A stretch of 64,000 bases of DNA, taken from assembly GCF_019669965.1 (NCBI RefSeq), contig NZ_AP019781.1:2109092-2173091 (forward strand), read 5' to 3'. The DNA comes from Methanoculleus chikugoensis. Its GTDB lineage: Archaea; Halobacteriota; Methanomicrobia; Methanomicrobiales; Methanoculleaceae. The notes under the pieces are model-generated. The model saw only the letters and a list, made by a program, of their open reading frames with translations. It searched no databases and was not told where the DNA came from. Of this stretch, positions 33,976-43,308 are shown piece by piece (within the stretch, counting starts at the first letter, position 1; the number at the start of each line of letters is the position of its first letter). Position numbers and translations under genes: made by a program.

Positions 33976-34325
33976 GGAGTTCCTGTTTTTAGTCCTGTTC
34001 GGTTAACAGGATTAAGGAAGGAAATCCATTTAATGATAACGTCCCGCATTTTCTGTAAAATAAATACCCTGTACCCAGCCCGCCCCTCTCTCACCCGTCA
34101 ATGCACACCGTGCACCGTCTCGCTCATTGCCGGCCCAGGCGATATCGGCGCCCATGCCGGCGCAAAAGGGGAGGAAGGGCACCATAGAACCCTTCCCGGC
34201 AGAGTGTCAGGCGGAGAACAATCCGGATAATCGCACAGGGCGTCTGTCAGGACGGCGGGATCTCCTGCTGACCCTGAAGTTAAACATTAATAACGAAATG
34301 CCCAAGCTTGTATACACAGACTGCT
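33976..34325. other. intergenic region with divergent promoters
   Basis: Next to the DUF364 start, GTTAACAGGAT at 34002-34012 matches the half-site of the 32961-32990 dyad. Near 34278-34295, TTAAACATTAATAACG may be the promoter of the DUF2178 gene. The GC-rich centre carries no recognisable gene. Confidence 0.4.
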
Positions 34326-34799
34326 ATGAAGCGAAACACGTTCTATCTTCTGGCCGGTATCGTTGCGCTCGCCGAGGTCGGCATCTTCTGGCTCTCAGTG
34401 GAGCTCGAGAGACCGATCCTGATCCAGGTCGCGTTCGTCCTCGGCGTCCTCTTGCTGTATGCGGCGCGAAGGGCGGTCGAAGAGAGAATAGAGGACGAAC
34501 GGACGGCGATGATCACACAGAAGGCGGCGCTCCGGACACTGGAGGTCTTCTGGGTGGCCTTCTTTGCGATCAGTCTCGGGAGTGCGGTCGTTGCGTTCTC
34601 AAGGCCGCTCGGGTTGCGCCCGCCCCACCCGGGACCTCCCGGAACGGCCCCACCCGACGTGCTCGAACTCCCGTTCATCGGCGGTTTCGCTCTCTTTCAG
34701 ATGGCGCTGCTCTGCCTGATGATCTTCCTCTACGTCGGGTTCAGGATGTATTACGCCCGCAAGTACGGAGAATGGGATACCGATGAAGAACAGGATTAA
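34326..34799 (+). CDS. DUF2178-like membrane protein
   Basis: A 157-residue membrane protein with four hydrophobic helices (YLLAGIVALAEVGIFWLSV, PILIQVAFVLGVLLLYAA, VFWVAFFAISLGSAVVAF, LFQMALLCLMIFLYVGF) and the conserved cytosolic loop EERIEDERTAMITQKAALRTL, which marks the DUF2178 group. Such proteins are commonly encoded with a small HTH regulator, as here, where the genes overlap by 17 bp. They may form a membrane-coupled sensor pair, but function is unproven. The start at 34326 is near the TATA-like box, so the mRNA may be nearly leaderless. Confidence 0.8.
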   Translation: MKRNTFYLLAGIVALAEVGIFWLSVELERPILIQVAFVLGVLLLYAARRAVEERIEDERTAMITQKAALRTLEVFWVAFFAISLGSAVVAFSRPLGLRPPHPGPPGTAPPDVLELPFIGGFALFQMALLCLMIFLYVGFRMYYARKYGEWDTDEEQD

Positions 34800-34992
34800 G
34801 GTCTACCGGGCGATGCACGACCTTACCCAGGAAGGGCTCGCAAACGAGCTCGGGGTCACCCGGCAGACCATCCTCGCCATCGAGAAGGGGAAGTACGACC
34901 CCTCGCTCGAACTCGCCTTCAAGATCGCCAGGTTCTTCGGCGTCGCCATCGAGGAGATCTTCCTCTACGGCGATGCGACGGAGCGGAAGTAA
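34783..34992 (+). CDS. small Xre-family HTH regulator
   Basis: A 69-residue DNA-binding protein consisting of little more than the helix-turn-helix: YRAMHDLTQEGLANELGVTRQTILAIEKGKYDPSL, ending in FGVAIEEIFLY. It is of the YozG/Cro-like compact type usually paired with a DUF2178 membrane protein. It overlaps that gene by 17 bp and has an internal ribosome binding site near GGAGAATGGG. The target promoter is unknown; self-regulation is likely. Confidence 0.9.
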   Translation: MKNRIKVYRAMHDLTQEGLANELGVTRQTILAIEKGKYDPSLELAFKIARFFGVAIEEIFLYGDATERK

Positions 34993-35008
34993 CCCCCAAG
35001 ACCGGGGG
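34993..35008 (+). terminator. GC hairpin after the HTH gene
   Basis: CCCCC and GGGGG with a six-base loop begin directly after the TAA of the HTH gene. It could stabilise the transcript end. It lacks a T-run. Confidence 0.3.
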
Positions 35009-35457
35009 CGCTGCCCGGGCGTTTCCGGCCCACAACCCCGACTCACCATAACAAATAAGGCAGCCTGCCCCCGGCCATCGCCTCCCCTCTTCTATCCCGG
35101 ATTTCGTGCGTCCTTTGATCGTAGATCCTGCATAACCCACCATGCCGGCGCACGATCCATGGAAGCCGGTGGTTCGGCGGGACGAACCGAGACGTACCCA
35201 TAGGCCGGTGCCCGTTCACGAAAGATGTCGAGTCGACCCACCATTTTGTTCAAAATATATCACTATTGGTAAGTTATAAATAACAATATGTAAAATGTAC
35301 CTTACATTGTCCGGCAGTCCTTCCCGCAGATTCCGAGAAGGGCGCGACATCAGAGCAGCATATCAAAAGTGAGTGAGAAGACCATGAAACCTGCCAGAAC
35401 GATACCGGAACAGCGCCGATGCCGTAGAGGAGCCTCCATGCCCCGGAGGCAGAGCGG
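35009..35457. other. intergenic region with promoter of the surface protein/ABC operon
   Basis: TATA-like elements lie at 35252-35261 (AAAATATATC) and 35272-35280 (GTTATAAAT). ATGTAA (35288) and TTACAT (35302) form a 6-bp dyad just downstream that could be an operator. From there to the start at 35458 is a leader of about 150 bases without a convincing gene. Confidence 0.4.
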
Positions 35458-36702
35458 ATGATGCGTAACCTCTGCATCCTGCTCCTCCTTCTCTCGACAA
35501 TCGTGGGTGCTGCGGCGGCGGCCAATGCGTCGGCTGAGGAACAGATCGCGGTCACCGGAGTCACCGTCAACCCCGACGCGCTCATGCGCGGGGATATGGG
35601 CACGGTAACGGTCGATATCAAGAACACCGGGGAGACAGGCGTTGCCATCAGCAGGGCTGAACTCTATCCCAACGGGATTGCCGTCGTCAACGACAAGACC
35701 TACGATTCGGTGGGCATCATCGGCCCCGGGAACACCATGTCGTTCACGTTCACCGTGCGGGCCGATACCGCGGACGGCATCTACTACCCGACCTTCTACC
35801 TGGACCTCCGGGAGAGCGGGAGCGTCCGCTACTCCGTTCCGGTGACGGTTGAGAGCACCGAGATCCGGGTCAGTATCGTCGACGCCCCGGAGACCTACCC
35901 GGCAAACAGCGAAGACACCATCGTTCTCTCCGTCGGTAACCCCCGCGGGAACAGCGTGAACGGCGTAACCGTCACCCCGACCGGCGAAGACGTCAAGAGT
36001 ACCCAGACGGCCGTCTTCCTCGGCGCCCTCGCGCCGGACGAGGAGAAGAACGCCTCGTTCCGGATCCTGGCATCACAGTCGACCGAACTCACCTTCGATG
36101 TCTCTTACCGGAACGGGATCAACGAGCACCACGCCATCTTGACCGTCCCTATCGAGATCGGTCAGAGAACGGTCGAACCGGATATGGTGGTCAATAACAT
36201 CGAGATGTCGCAGAGCGGCGGCGCGATCACGCTGACCGGCGACGTGACCAACGCCGGCCTGAAAGATGCGTACTCTGTCAAGATCACCGTCGATGACCCG
36301 GCGACCCCGACCGACCCCTACCCGGTCTACGTCGTCGGCGGACTGGAACCGGACGACTTCTCGAGCTTCGAGGTCACGTGCAGCGCCGAGGGCGCGTCCT
36401 CCATCCCACTCCTCGTCCAGTACAAAGACGAGAACGGCAAAACCTTCAGCGAGACCGTGACCGTCTCCCTCTCCTCCGCAGGGCAGGCGCCGCAGGCCGG
36501 CACCGGCAACCAGATGCCGTCCGGGATGACCAGCGGCCCCCAGAGTGGAAGAGGGGGCATGGGCATGTTCGGATCGTTCGGCAGCGGGTTTTCGCAGATC
36601 CCGGTAGCGGAGATCCTCCTCGTGATCATCGGAGGCGTGGCTGTCGTCGCCGCATGGCGGAAGGGTTACTTAGGGAAGATCCTTGAGCGGCTCCGCAAGT
36701 AA
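35458..36702 (+). CDS. secreted COG1361-like protein, partner of a MacB-type ABC system
   Basis: A 414-residue exported protein with signal peptide MRNLCILLLLLSTIVGAAAAA. Three or more Ig/CARDB-like repeats follow (VTVDIKNTGETGVAISRAELYP, TIVLSVGNPRGNSVNGVTV, LTGDVTNAGLKDAYSVKITV). Then a Gly/Met/Ser-rich linker (GMTSGPQSGRGGMGMFG), a C-terminal helix (VAEILLVIIGGVAVVAAW) and a basic tail. In archaeal operons this type of protein sits where bacterial systems have the MacA adaptor, so it may present substrate to, or receive it from, the ABC permease. GGAGG precedes the start; the next gene begins 16 bases after the stop. Confidence 0.82.
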   Translation: MMRNLCILLLLLSTIVGAAAAANASAEEQIAVTGVTVNPDALMRGDMGTVTVDIKNTGETGVAISRAELYPNGIAVVNDKTYDSVGIIGPGNTMSFTFTVRADTADGIYYPTFYLDLRESGSVRYSVPVTVESTEIRVSIVDAPETYPANSEDTIVLSVGNPRGNSVNGVTVTPTGEDVKSTQTAVFLGALAPDEEKNASFRILASQSTELTFDVSYRNGINEHHAILTVPIEIGQRTVEPDMVVNNIEMSQSGGAITLTGDVTNAGLKDAYSVKITVDDPATPTDPYPVYVVGGLEPDDFSSFEVTCSAEGASSIPLLVQYKDENGKTFSETVTVSLSSAGQAPQAGTGNQMPSGMTSGPQSGRGGMGMFGSFGSGFSQIPVAEILLVIIGGVAVVAAWRKGYLGKILERLRK

Positions 36703-36717
36703 CCCGGGGGAAGATAG

Positions 36718-37389
36718 ATGAGCAGTCCGGTTATCGAACTCGACGACGTCAAAAAGGTCTACCCCCTCCCTTCAGGCGACGTCACGGCGTTAAGAGGGAT
36801 ATCCCTCCGGATCGACGAGGGGGAGTTCGTTGCCATCATGGGGCCGTCGGGGTCGGGGAAGTCGACCCTCCTCAACCAGATCGGGTGCCTCGATCGTCCC
36901 ACGTCGGGCGACCTTTTTCTCGCCGGGAAGAACACCAGGGAGATGGACGACCGGGAGTTGACCAGCCTCCGGCTCTCTTCCATCGGCTACATCTTCCAGA
37001 AGTTCAACCTCATCCCCCTTCTTTCCGCCTACGAGAACGTCGAATACCCCTATATCATGAAGCACAGGAAGAACGACGACACCGGGCGGGTGAGGGATCT
37101 CCTCGCCCAGGTCGGGATCGACGAAAACCTCTCGGCACATAAGCCAAGCGAACTCTCGGGAGGCCAGCAGCAACGGATCGCGATCGCCCGGGCGCTCGTC
37201 AACGACCCGGCCATCCTCCTCTGCGACGAGCCGACCGGCAACCTGGACTCGCAAACGAGCCTCCAGATCATGGAAATCCTCGCGGGTCTCCACGGCAGGG
37301 GCCGGACAATCGTCATGGTGACCCATAACCCGGAGACCGCCGGGTACGCGGACAGGACGATCACGATACGGGACGGGATGGTCGCATGA
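36718..37389 (+). CDS. MacB/LolD-type ABC ATPase
   Basis: A 223-residue ATPase: Walker [11 protein letters not shown]-loop [10 protein letters not shown], signature [15 protein letters not shown], Walker [13 protein letters not shown] and VTHNPE. This is the mechanotransmission (type VII) group that works with FtsX-fold permeases. It overlaps the permease gene by 4 bp, with the secreted COG1361-like protein upstream in the same operon. Substrate unknown. Confidence 0.92.
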   Translation: MSSPVIELDDVKKVYPLPSGDVTALRGISLRIDEGEFVAIMGPSGSGKSTLLNQIGCLDRPTSGDLFLAGKNTREMDDRELTSLRLSSIGYIFQKFNLIPLLSAYENVEYPYIMKHRKNDDTGRVRDLLAQVGIDENLSAHKPSELSGGQQQRIAIARALVNDPAILLCDEPTGNLDSQTSLQIMEILAGLHGRGRTIVMVTHNPETAGYADRTITIRDGMVA

Positions 37390-38606
37390 TCGGAAACGAC
37401 ATCATCTTCGCGCTCTCGGTACGGAGCGTCAGGCTCCACTTCCTCAGATCGGTCCTCGCCGCCCTCGGTATCGTGATCGGCGTCGTCGCCATCGCCTCGA
37501 TCGGCATGATGGGAGCGAACATGACGCTCTCGGTCACGGAGGAACTCTCCGATATGGCGAACAAACTTACCGTCACCGCATACCGCGGAGGCGGGGGCGG
37601 CATGATGGGAGGACCGGGTGGTGGAGGTAGCGGGGGCTCCTCCGACGACGATGCGATCACGGAAAGCGAGTTCAAGACAATTCAGCGCATCGTCGCGAAG
37701 TACGGGACCGCCTACACCGTCATGTCGGAATCCGACCGGATCGAGGTCGGGTCGGAAGAAGGAAGAGCGACCATCTACGGCCTTGATGCGGAGATCATCC
37801 GCGGGATCCTCACCGTCGAGACGGGAGAATACCCCAAGAGCACGACCTCGGTGGTGGTCGGGCCGACGCTTGCCGAGCGGCTTGACCTCAAGATCGGGAG
37901 CAAGATAGATATCGGCGACCCCGACGAGGGGTCCACCACGACCGTCCGGGTCGTCGGCATCCTCGAGGAGCGCGGCATGTCGATGGATCTCTCCACGGAT
38001 ATGGCGATCGTCGGCACCCAGAAACTCTTCACCGGCATCTACGGCGGCGAAGGTGAGTACGACCAGGTCAACGTCGTCGTGAACGACTTAAACGATATCG
38101 ATGCGGTCACGGAGGCGATCGAAGACGAACTCAACAGGAAAGAGGATACGGTCACCGTCCAGGACAGCAGCCGCATGATGGAGAGCATCACCTCGACGGT
38201 CTCCACGATGACGACGTTCGTGATGGCGATTGCCGGGATCTCGCTCCTCGTTGCCGCGGTCTCGATCTTCAACGTCATGATGATGTCGGTGAACGAGCGG
38301 GTACGCGAGATCGGGATCCTCCGCTCCATCGGGACGCAGCGAACCGAGATCCTGCGGATGTTCATCTACGAGGCAGGGATCCTCGGGCTCGTCGGAGCGG
38401 TCATCGGTGCTATTGCGAGCATCGTCATCGGCTATATCGTCGTGCTTGGCATGGTCGGCACCGCCGAGCACTTCTTTGCGCCCGGGAGCATCGTCTACGT
38501 CCCGATGGCTATGGCCGTCGGCGCCGCGATCTGCATCATTACCGGGGTCTACCCGGCGTGGCGAGCGTCGAACCTCGACCCGATCGAGGCGTTGCGTGCC
38601 GAATAG
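37386..38606 (+). CDS. MacB-type ABC permease (FtsX fold)
   Basis: A 406-residue permease with one N-terminal helix ([20 protein letters not shown]), a periplasmic-side MacB core domain of about 220 residues and three C-terminal helices ([58 protein letters not shown]). [14 protein letters not shown] is the coupling motif. An unusual Gly/Met-rich loop ([19 protein letters not shown]) follows the first helix and echoes the Gly/Met-rich linker of the partner surface protein. Confidence 0.92.
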   Translation: MIGNDIIFALSVRSVRLHFLRSVLAALGIVIGVVAIASIGMMGANMTLSVTEELSDMANKLTVTAYRGGGGGMMGGPGGGGSGGSSDDDAITESEFKTIQRIVAKYGTAYTVMSESDRIEVGSEEGRATIYGLDAEIIRGILTVETGEYPKSTTSVVVGPTLAERLDLKIGSKIDIGDPDEGSTTTVRVVGILEERGMSMDLSTDMAIVGTQKLFTGIYGGEGEYDQVNVVVNDLNDIDAVTEAIEDELNRKEDTVTVQDSSRMMESITSTVSTMTTFVMAIAGISLLVAAVSIFNVMMMSVNERVREIGILRSIGTQRTEILRMFIYEAGILGLVGAVIGAIASIVIGYIVVLGMVGTAEHFFAPGSIVYVPMAMAVGAAICIITGVYPAWRASNLDPIEALRAE

Positions 38607-38659
38607 GATGATTCACGCCTTTGCGCGAGGAGGGTACAGGGACAGTAACGATGCCTCAC

Positions 38660-38724
38660 GCGAAGTGCGACGGGCGGGATGTCCGGAACTTGAGAAGACC
38701 GAAGGCCTTCGAAGAGCGCGAGAT
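38660..38724. repeat. degenerate dispersed repeat fragment (weak)
   Basis: CTTGAGAAGACCGAAGG and GAAGAGCGCGAG resemble parts of the GC-rich repeat at 53517 and 63558. Lies in the gap between the ABC permease and the convergent TPR gene. Similarity is partial. Confidence 0.25.
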
Positions 38725-38759
38725 GGATAAAAGATAGATTCCGGGGGAACCGGCCGCAC

Positions 38760-39401
38760 TCACCCCCGCTGAATCGCCGCCCTCTCCGCCCGCCCGACCA
38801 GTTCCCGGAGCACCGCCCGCGCGAGATCCACGTTCCCGTAGTCCCGCTCCCGGGCCACGTCACGGATGCAGGCCGGCACCTCGACGACCCGCCCGGCCTC
38901 CCGGATCTCTGCTTCGAGCGCCGCGAGACCCCGCCTCTCTCGCATCCGATCCCGGTGCCAGGCCGCCGACCCCCGTTCCGGGTCGATCGAGAGAACCGTC
39001 TCGTAACATTCTACCGCCTCGTCGTAGCGGCACATCACCCCGAGCATCCAGCCCCGGCTCTGCCAGGCGAGGATGTGCTCCGGGTCAAGACTGAGCGCCC
39101 GATCGCAGCAGGCGACCGCGCTGCCGTGCTCCCCGAGGTGCGCGAGAGCGTAGCCCTTCCGCTGCCATGCCGTCGCATCGTCGGGGTCTACGGCGAGCGC
39201 CTTATCAAAACAGGCGACCGCCTCGTCGTAGCGCCCGGCCTTGATGAGAGCAAACCCTTTCCTCCTCCAGAGGACGGGATCGTCGGGAGAGAGTTCAAGT
39301 GCCTTATCGTAACAGACGACCGCATCGGTGAAACATCCGGTGGTGCAGAGAGCCTGACCTCTGTGATACCAACGTTCGGCATCCTCATCTCTAGTCGCCA
39401 T
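38760..39401 (-). CDS. TPR repeat protein
   Basis: A 213-residue protein made of four tandem 34-residue TPR units, each with the pattern AWxxxGxALxxxGxxxEAxxCxDxALxLDPxD (for example GFALIKAGRYDEAVACFDKALAVDP). A Cys recurs at the same place in each repeat (AVVCYDKAL, AVACFDKAL, AVACCDRAL, AVECYETVL). A short C-terminal helical domain follows. It is presumably a soluble protein-protein interaction scaffold. It is monocistronic, so its partner is not indicated. Confidence 0.9.
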   Translation of the reverse strand: MATRDEDAERWYHRGQALCTTGCFTDAVVCYDKALELSPDDPVLWRRKGFALIKAGRYDEAVACFDKALAVDPDDATAWQRKGYALAHLGEHGSAVACCDRALSLDPEHILAWQSRGWMLGVMCRYDEAVECYETVLSIDPERGSAAWHRDRMRERRGLAALEAEIREAGRVVEVPACIRDVARERDYGNVDLARAVLRELVGRAERAAIQRG

Positions 39402-39482
39402 CGAACCTAAAGGGGGATCAACCCATAAGAAGATAACCCGGCCCGCAACGAATAAGACCGGTCGAACACGAAGTAACTACTC

Positions 39483-39989
39483 ATGACAGAGAGGATTCTT
39501 GTTGCCTACGCTACCCGCTACGGCTCTACCGCAGAAGTGGCGGAGGCGATCGGCGACGAACTCCGCAAAGCGGGCGTCGATGTCGATGTCCGGCCGGTGG
39601 GGGAAGTCCAGGATCTCTCCCCGTATCGGGCCGCCGTCATCGGGAGCCCGATATACATGGGGAAATGGCTCCCGGAACCGCAGGTATTCATCGAGAGAAA
39701 CCAGCAGCGTCTGCGCACCATCCCGGTCGCCTACTTCACCGTGGGCCTCACGGTCACGGACAGAAGCCCCGAGATCCTCAGGAAAGCAGAAGCATCAATG
39801 GACTCAGTCAGGCTGCTCGTCAACCCGGTGGAGGTCGGCATCTTCCCGGGCAGACTGAAGAGCAGCGGCCTCTCCTTCACCGACCGCACCATCGTCAAGA
39901 TGATCCGGGCAACGACCGGGGACTTCCGCGACTGGGGGGCCGTCCGCGCCTGGGCGCAGGCGGTGCATCAGAAGATCATAGCGACGTGA
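39483..39989 (+). CDS. flavodoxin-domain protein (HemG-like)
   Basis: A 168-residue flavodoxin-fold protein. LVAYATRYGSTAEVAEAI is the phosphate-binding loop of flavodoxins and IGSPIYMGKWLPE the second FMN loop. The C-terminal VGIFPGRLKSSGLSF and RDWGAVRAWA match the protoporphyrinogen-oxidase-like (PF12724) branch. In a methanogen it more likely serves as a small electron carrier or quinone/thiol reductase than in heme synthesis. It stands alone upstream of the ACT-hydrolase gene. Confidence 0.85.
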   Translation: MTERILVAYATRYGSTAEVAEAIGDELRKAGVDVDVRPVGEVQDLSPYRAAVIGSPIYMGKWLPEPQVFIERNQQRLRTIPVAYFTVGLTVTDRSPEILRKAEASMDSVRLLVNPVEVGIFPGRLKSSGLSFTDRTIVKMIRATTGDFRDWGAVRAWAQAVHQKIIAT

Positions 39990-40112
39990 CCGGCCGCGAT
40001 GGGGCGGTGTGCAGGCACAGAAACCCCCCATTTTCTCGTTCAGGGTGCCGCAACGCACAAAAAAGTGCTTATAGGACGGCCGCTCACCTCTATAAACCAT
40101 AAGGTGAACCGG

Positions 40113-41633
40113 GTGAATAAATACTCTTTTGTCGCCAGAATGCCCGACAAACCGGGCGCGCTGCATCGCGCGGCCGAGATCGTCAAGTCTTATGCGGGCA
40201 ACATCATCCGCATCCAGTACGACCGCAGGATCGATCCCGCCACGGTCTTTTTTGAGGTGGCCGCAGAACCGGAGAGTTACTCCCTGATGAAGAGAGACCT
40301 TCACGCGCTCGGCTACCTCCAGGAGTCGCTCCCCACGCTCGGGTTCCTCAAACTCTCCGTATACCCCCCCCACGAACCCGGCTCCCTCTTCGAACTGCTC
40401 ACCTACGTCACCGGGGCGGGGGCGAACATCGCCTACATCGACTTCGACGACCGGAGGCCGGACCCCGGGAGAGTCACCATCAGCCTGAACGTCGAGGAGA
40501 CCGCGATCGTCGAGAGCCTGCTCGACCGGCTGAAGTCCCGTTACCGGCTTGAGATCCTGGAGTACGACACCACCGGCGAGAAACTCGACGACACCGTCTT
40601 CTACGTCCGGTTCGCCCAGGCGGTGCGGGGGCTGATCGGGACGGCGGAGGACGAGTTCCTGCTCTCGCTCCTCCAGGACGTCAACCACATCGTCCAGGAA
40701 CTCAACAGTCTCGGCCAGGACCCGAGAGAGGTCTTCGAGTCCATCCTGCTCACGGGCCGGACGCTCCGGGACACCACCGGCGACCGGTTCTACGCCGACG
40801 TACAGCGCATCGGCCTCACCGACGACGTCGAGGTCTTCTGCTTCCAGATGCCGGGCGGCGGGAACATCTTCCTGCTCCGCGCCCCGGACGAGACGGTGAT
40901 GATCGATACCGGGTACGGGATCTATCACGAGGACGCCGTCCGGATGTTCCGGCACTACGGGCTCGGAGATCTCGGGAATATCCGGAGGATCTACATCACC
41001 CATGCCGATGCCGACCACTGCGGGGCGGGGGGGCTTTTTGACGCGAAAGCGTATACGCACACCGGGTCGCTCGAGATCATCCGCCGGGCAAACCGGGCAT
41101 ACGGGTCGCGCAGCGAGTCCTCGATCCTCGAAGAGGTCTACACGACCGTCATTAACCTCTTCTCGCACTTCACTCCCCCGAACGACCCCGAGATCTTCCC
41201 GGCGGAGAGGCTCGGCATGCGCTCGATCTTCCCCGTCCTCGCACGTTTTACGGTTCACGACCTCGAGTTCGAGGTGCTCGAGTCACTCGGCGGGCACATG
41301 CACGGCCAGGTCTACTTCTTCTGCCCCACGCACGGGATCATCTTCACCGCCGACACGCTGATCAACTTCGGCAGCCTCGACGAGGCCCGGAGACGCTACA
41401 ACTCGCTCGCCGACTTCCTGGTGACCTCGGTCAACGTCGACAGCGACTGCGCACGCCGGGAGAGGAAGGCGTTGCTCGAACTGATCCGGAACCTGGACGA
41501 GGAACTCGCCCCGACCGGCCGCCGGTGCCGGGTCGCGTGCGGCCACGGCGCCATATCCGTCCTCTCGGACGGGAGACTGGAAGCGGTCGGGCCCATCGAG
41601 CGCTACCGGGCAGACGAGGAAAGAACGGGCTAA
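40113..41633 (+). CDS. ACT-domain/metallo-beta-lactamase fusion protein
   Basis: A 506-residue fusion. Residues 1-150 hold two ACT-like regulatory units (FVARMPDKPGALHRAAEIV; SVYPPHEPGSLFELLTYV). Residues 240-500 are a metallo-beta-lactamase fold with FQMPGGGNIFLL, MIDTGYG, ITHADADHCG at about 295-304, GGHMHGQ at 394-399 and ADTL. The usual HxHxDH metal motif reads H297-A-D299-A-D301-H302, so the second His is Asp, which should alter the metal site. The GTG start at 40113 follows AAGGTGA and the conserved MNKYSFV-like opening; the frame upstream is open but has no homology. Amino-acid control of a hydrolase or oxygen-handling enzyme is the likely idea; substrate unknown. Confidence 0.85.
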   Translation: MNKYSFVARMPDKPGALHRAAEIVKSYAGNIIRIQYDRRIDPATVFFEVAAEPESYSLMKRDLHALGYLQESLPTLGFLKLSVYPPHEPGSLFELLTYVTGAGANIAYIDFDDRRPDPGRVTISLNVEETAIVESLLDRLKSRYRLEILEYDTTGEKLDDTVFYVRFAQAVRGLIGTAEDEFLLSLLQDVNHIVQELNSLGQDPREVFESILLTGRTLRDTTGDRFYADVQRIGLTDDVEVFCFQMPGGGNIFLLRAPDETVMIDTGYGIYHEDAVRMFRHYGLGDLGNIRRIYITHADADHCGAGGLFDAKAYTHTGSLEIIRRANRAYGSRSESSILEEVYTTVINLFSHFTPPNDPEIFPAERLGMRSIFPVLARFTVHDLEFEVLESLGGHMHGQVYFFCPTHGIIFTADTLINFGSLDEARRRYNSLADFLVTSVNVDSDCARRERKALLELIRNLDEELAPTGRRCRVACGHGAISVLSDGRLEAVGPIERYRADEERTG

Positions 41634-41763
41634 TTCGACGGGTGAGCACGGGCACCCATCAACCCGCCTTTCCATGGGGACCCATTGTTGTGGAACCCTC
41701 CGGCTCATCGTTCTTCTCATGCCCCTCCCCTACGGGGAACTCACATTTAGCTCCGTATGACCC

Positions 41764-43056
41764 CTACTCGCCGGCCAGGGCAATCAGCGCACCGATAACG
41801 ACCATGACCCCGCCGACCATCAGCGCCAGAGACTCCAGCTGGATGAGGAGAAGGAGGGTCGAGACGATGCCGACGGCCGGGATGACCGGGAGCCTGCCGA
41901 TGCTGCCCGGTACCCGGAACGGCCGGAGAGCGTCCGGTGCACGGTAGCGGAGCAGGATCACGGACGCGTTGATGACGGCGAACGTCACGAAGAGCGTGAA
42001 GTTCGTGATGCTTGCAACGAAGTCGATCTCGCCAGCAAAGAGGAACGCGATGGAAGCAAGCAGAACGGCGACGATGGCCGTCCACGGCGTCCGCGTCCGG
42101 GGGTGCACCCGGGCGAGGGCTGCCGGGAGCGAGGAGGAGGAGGCCATCCCGTAGATGATCCGGGATGACGCCATCATCATCAGGAGGGCGGTGTTTGCCG
42201 TGGCGAAGAGAGCGATGACGGAGATGACGGTGAACGCCGCAGGACCGAGGGCGACCGAAGCGACGTCGGCAAAGGGCGCCCTCGACGCGGCGAGCTGCTC
42301 CCACCCGACGACGGAGACGGCGGCGAGGGAGACCAGGATATAGAGGACGACGGAGATGGCAAGCGCGATCGTCAGGGCGAGGGGGATGGCTCGTTCGGGG
42401 TTTCTGGTCTCTTCCGAGAGTTTCACGATCTCCTCAAACCCCATGTAGGCAAAGAAGACGAGTGCAGAGGCCTGCAGGAGACCCGGAACCCCGAAGGGCA
42501 TCTCGAAGTAGTCTACCCGTCCAAGATACGGGAGGCCGATCAGGATGACCATGACGATCCCCCCGACCTCGACGAGGGTCATGGCGATGGCGGCCCGGGC
42601 GGTCTCCCTGATACCGTAGAGGAGGATCCCGGCAAGGACGAGGAGGAGCAGGACGGCGGAGGGGAGTGCCGGGAAGCCGAAGAGATCCGAGAAGTAACCG
42701 GAGAACCCGAGCGAGACGGTCGCGGCCCCGAGGATGCCGGAGAAGGTGATCAGCCACCCGACGACGAACGCAAGCCTCCTCCCGAAGGCGTTTCTGACGT
42801 ACTCGAACTCGGCGCTCGCACGGGGGTACATCGACGAGAGTTCGGCGTAACTCAGCGCACTGAAGCCGGCGATGGCGGCGGCGACGGCGAAGGTCAGCCA
42901 GACGGCGTTTCCGGCCATTCCGGCCGCTTCTCCGAGCAGGGCATAGATCCCGGCCCCCAGGATGATCCCGACGCCCGAGAGGGTGACCGCGGGAAGGCCG
43001 AGTTCGCGCCGGAGTTTCGTTCCGGGAGCCGGGCTGTCCCGGTCCTCGTTCGACAT
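41764..43056 (-). CDS. APC-family amino-acid permease
   Basis: A 430-residue transporter with about 12 helices. The N-terminal GLPAVTLSGVGIILGAGIYALLG is the conserved first helix with its unwound Gly motif, and FFAYMGFEEIVKLSEETRNPERAIP is the family signature in the middle. It most likely imports an amino acid or exchanges it for another with a proton. The start at 43056 (MSNEDRDSPAPG) was chosen over a longer frame that runs through low-similarity DNA. It is monocistronic and divergent from the hemerythrin gene. Confidence 0.9.
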   Translation of the reverse strand: MSNEDRDSPAPGTKLRRELGLPAVTLSGVGIILGAGIYALLGEAAGMAGNAVWLTFAVAAAIAGFSALSYAELSSMYPRASAEFEYVRNAFGRRLAFVVGWLITFSGILGAATVSLGFSGYFSDLFGFPALPSAVLLLLVLAGILLYGIRETARAAIAMTLVEVGGIVMVILIGLPYLGRVDYFEMPFGVPGLLQASALVFFAYMGFEEIVKLSEETRNPERAIPLALTIALAISVVLYILVSLAAVSVVGWEQLAASRAPFADVASVALGPAAFTVISVIALFATANTALLMMMASSRIIYGMASSSSLPAALARVHPRTRTPWTAIVAVLLASIAFLFAGEIDFVASITNFTLFVTFAVINASVILLRYRAPDALRPFRVPGSIGRLPVIPAVGIVSTLLLLIQLESLALMVGGVMVVIGALIALAGE

Positions 43057-43244
43057 GTACAATCCTATGCGCCTGCAGCATTTATCTTGCGGGGATGAAG
43101 GAGGCGGAGTGGGAAGACACCGCCTTTCAGGCCGGGGTGGTTCACGGACATCCGGCAACGACTGCCGGGTACCGGCACGATACGCCATCCAGCCGGAGGG
43201 ATCGCTGCCGGAAAGAGCGGAAAGGCCGCGGGACGGGACTCCGC

Positions 43245-43260
43245 ATAACGTATATATATC
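43245..43260 (+). promoter_or_regulatory. hemerythrin promoter
   Basis: AACGTATATATATCC is a clear archaeal TATA box, about 50 bases before the ATG at 43309, which itself follows a G-rich ribosome binding site (GGGGGGAAGTGA). Confidence 0.55.
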
Positions 43261-43308
43261 CGTCTCGCTCCTCATGGCTTCCCTGCACGAGCGGGGGGAA
43301 GTGACTCG

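Noticed and set aside
39804-41258. A 484-codon antisense frame across the ACT-hydrolase gene
   Set aside because: Pro/Arg/Asp/Val-rich composition typical of a complementary frame. The plus-strand protein has clear ACT and hydrolase motifs and a proper ribosome binding site.
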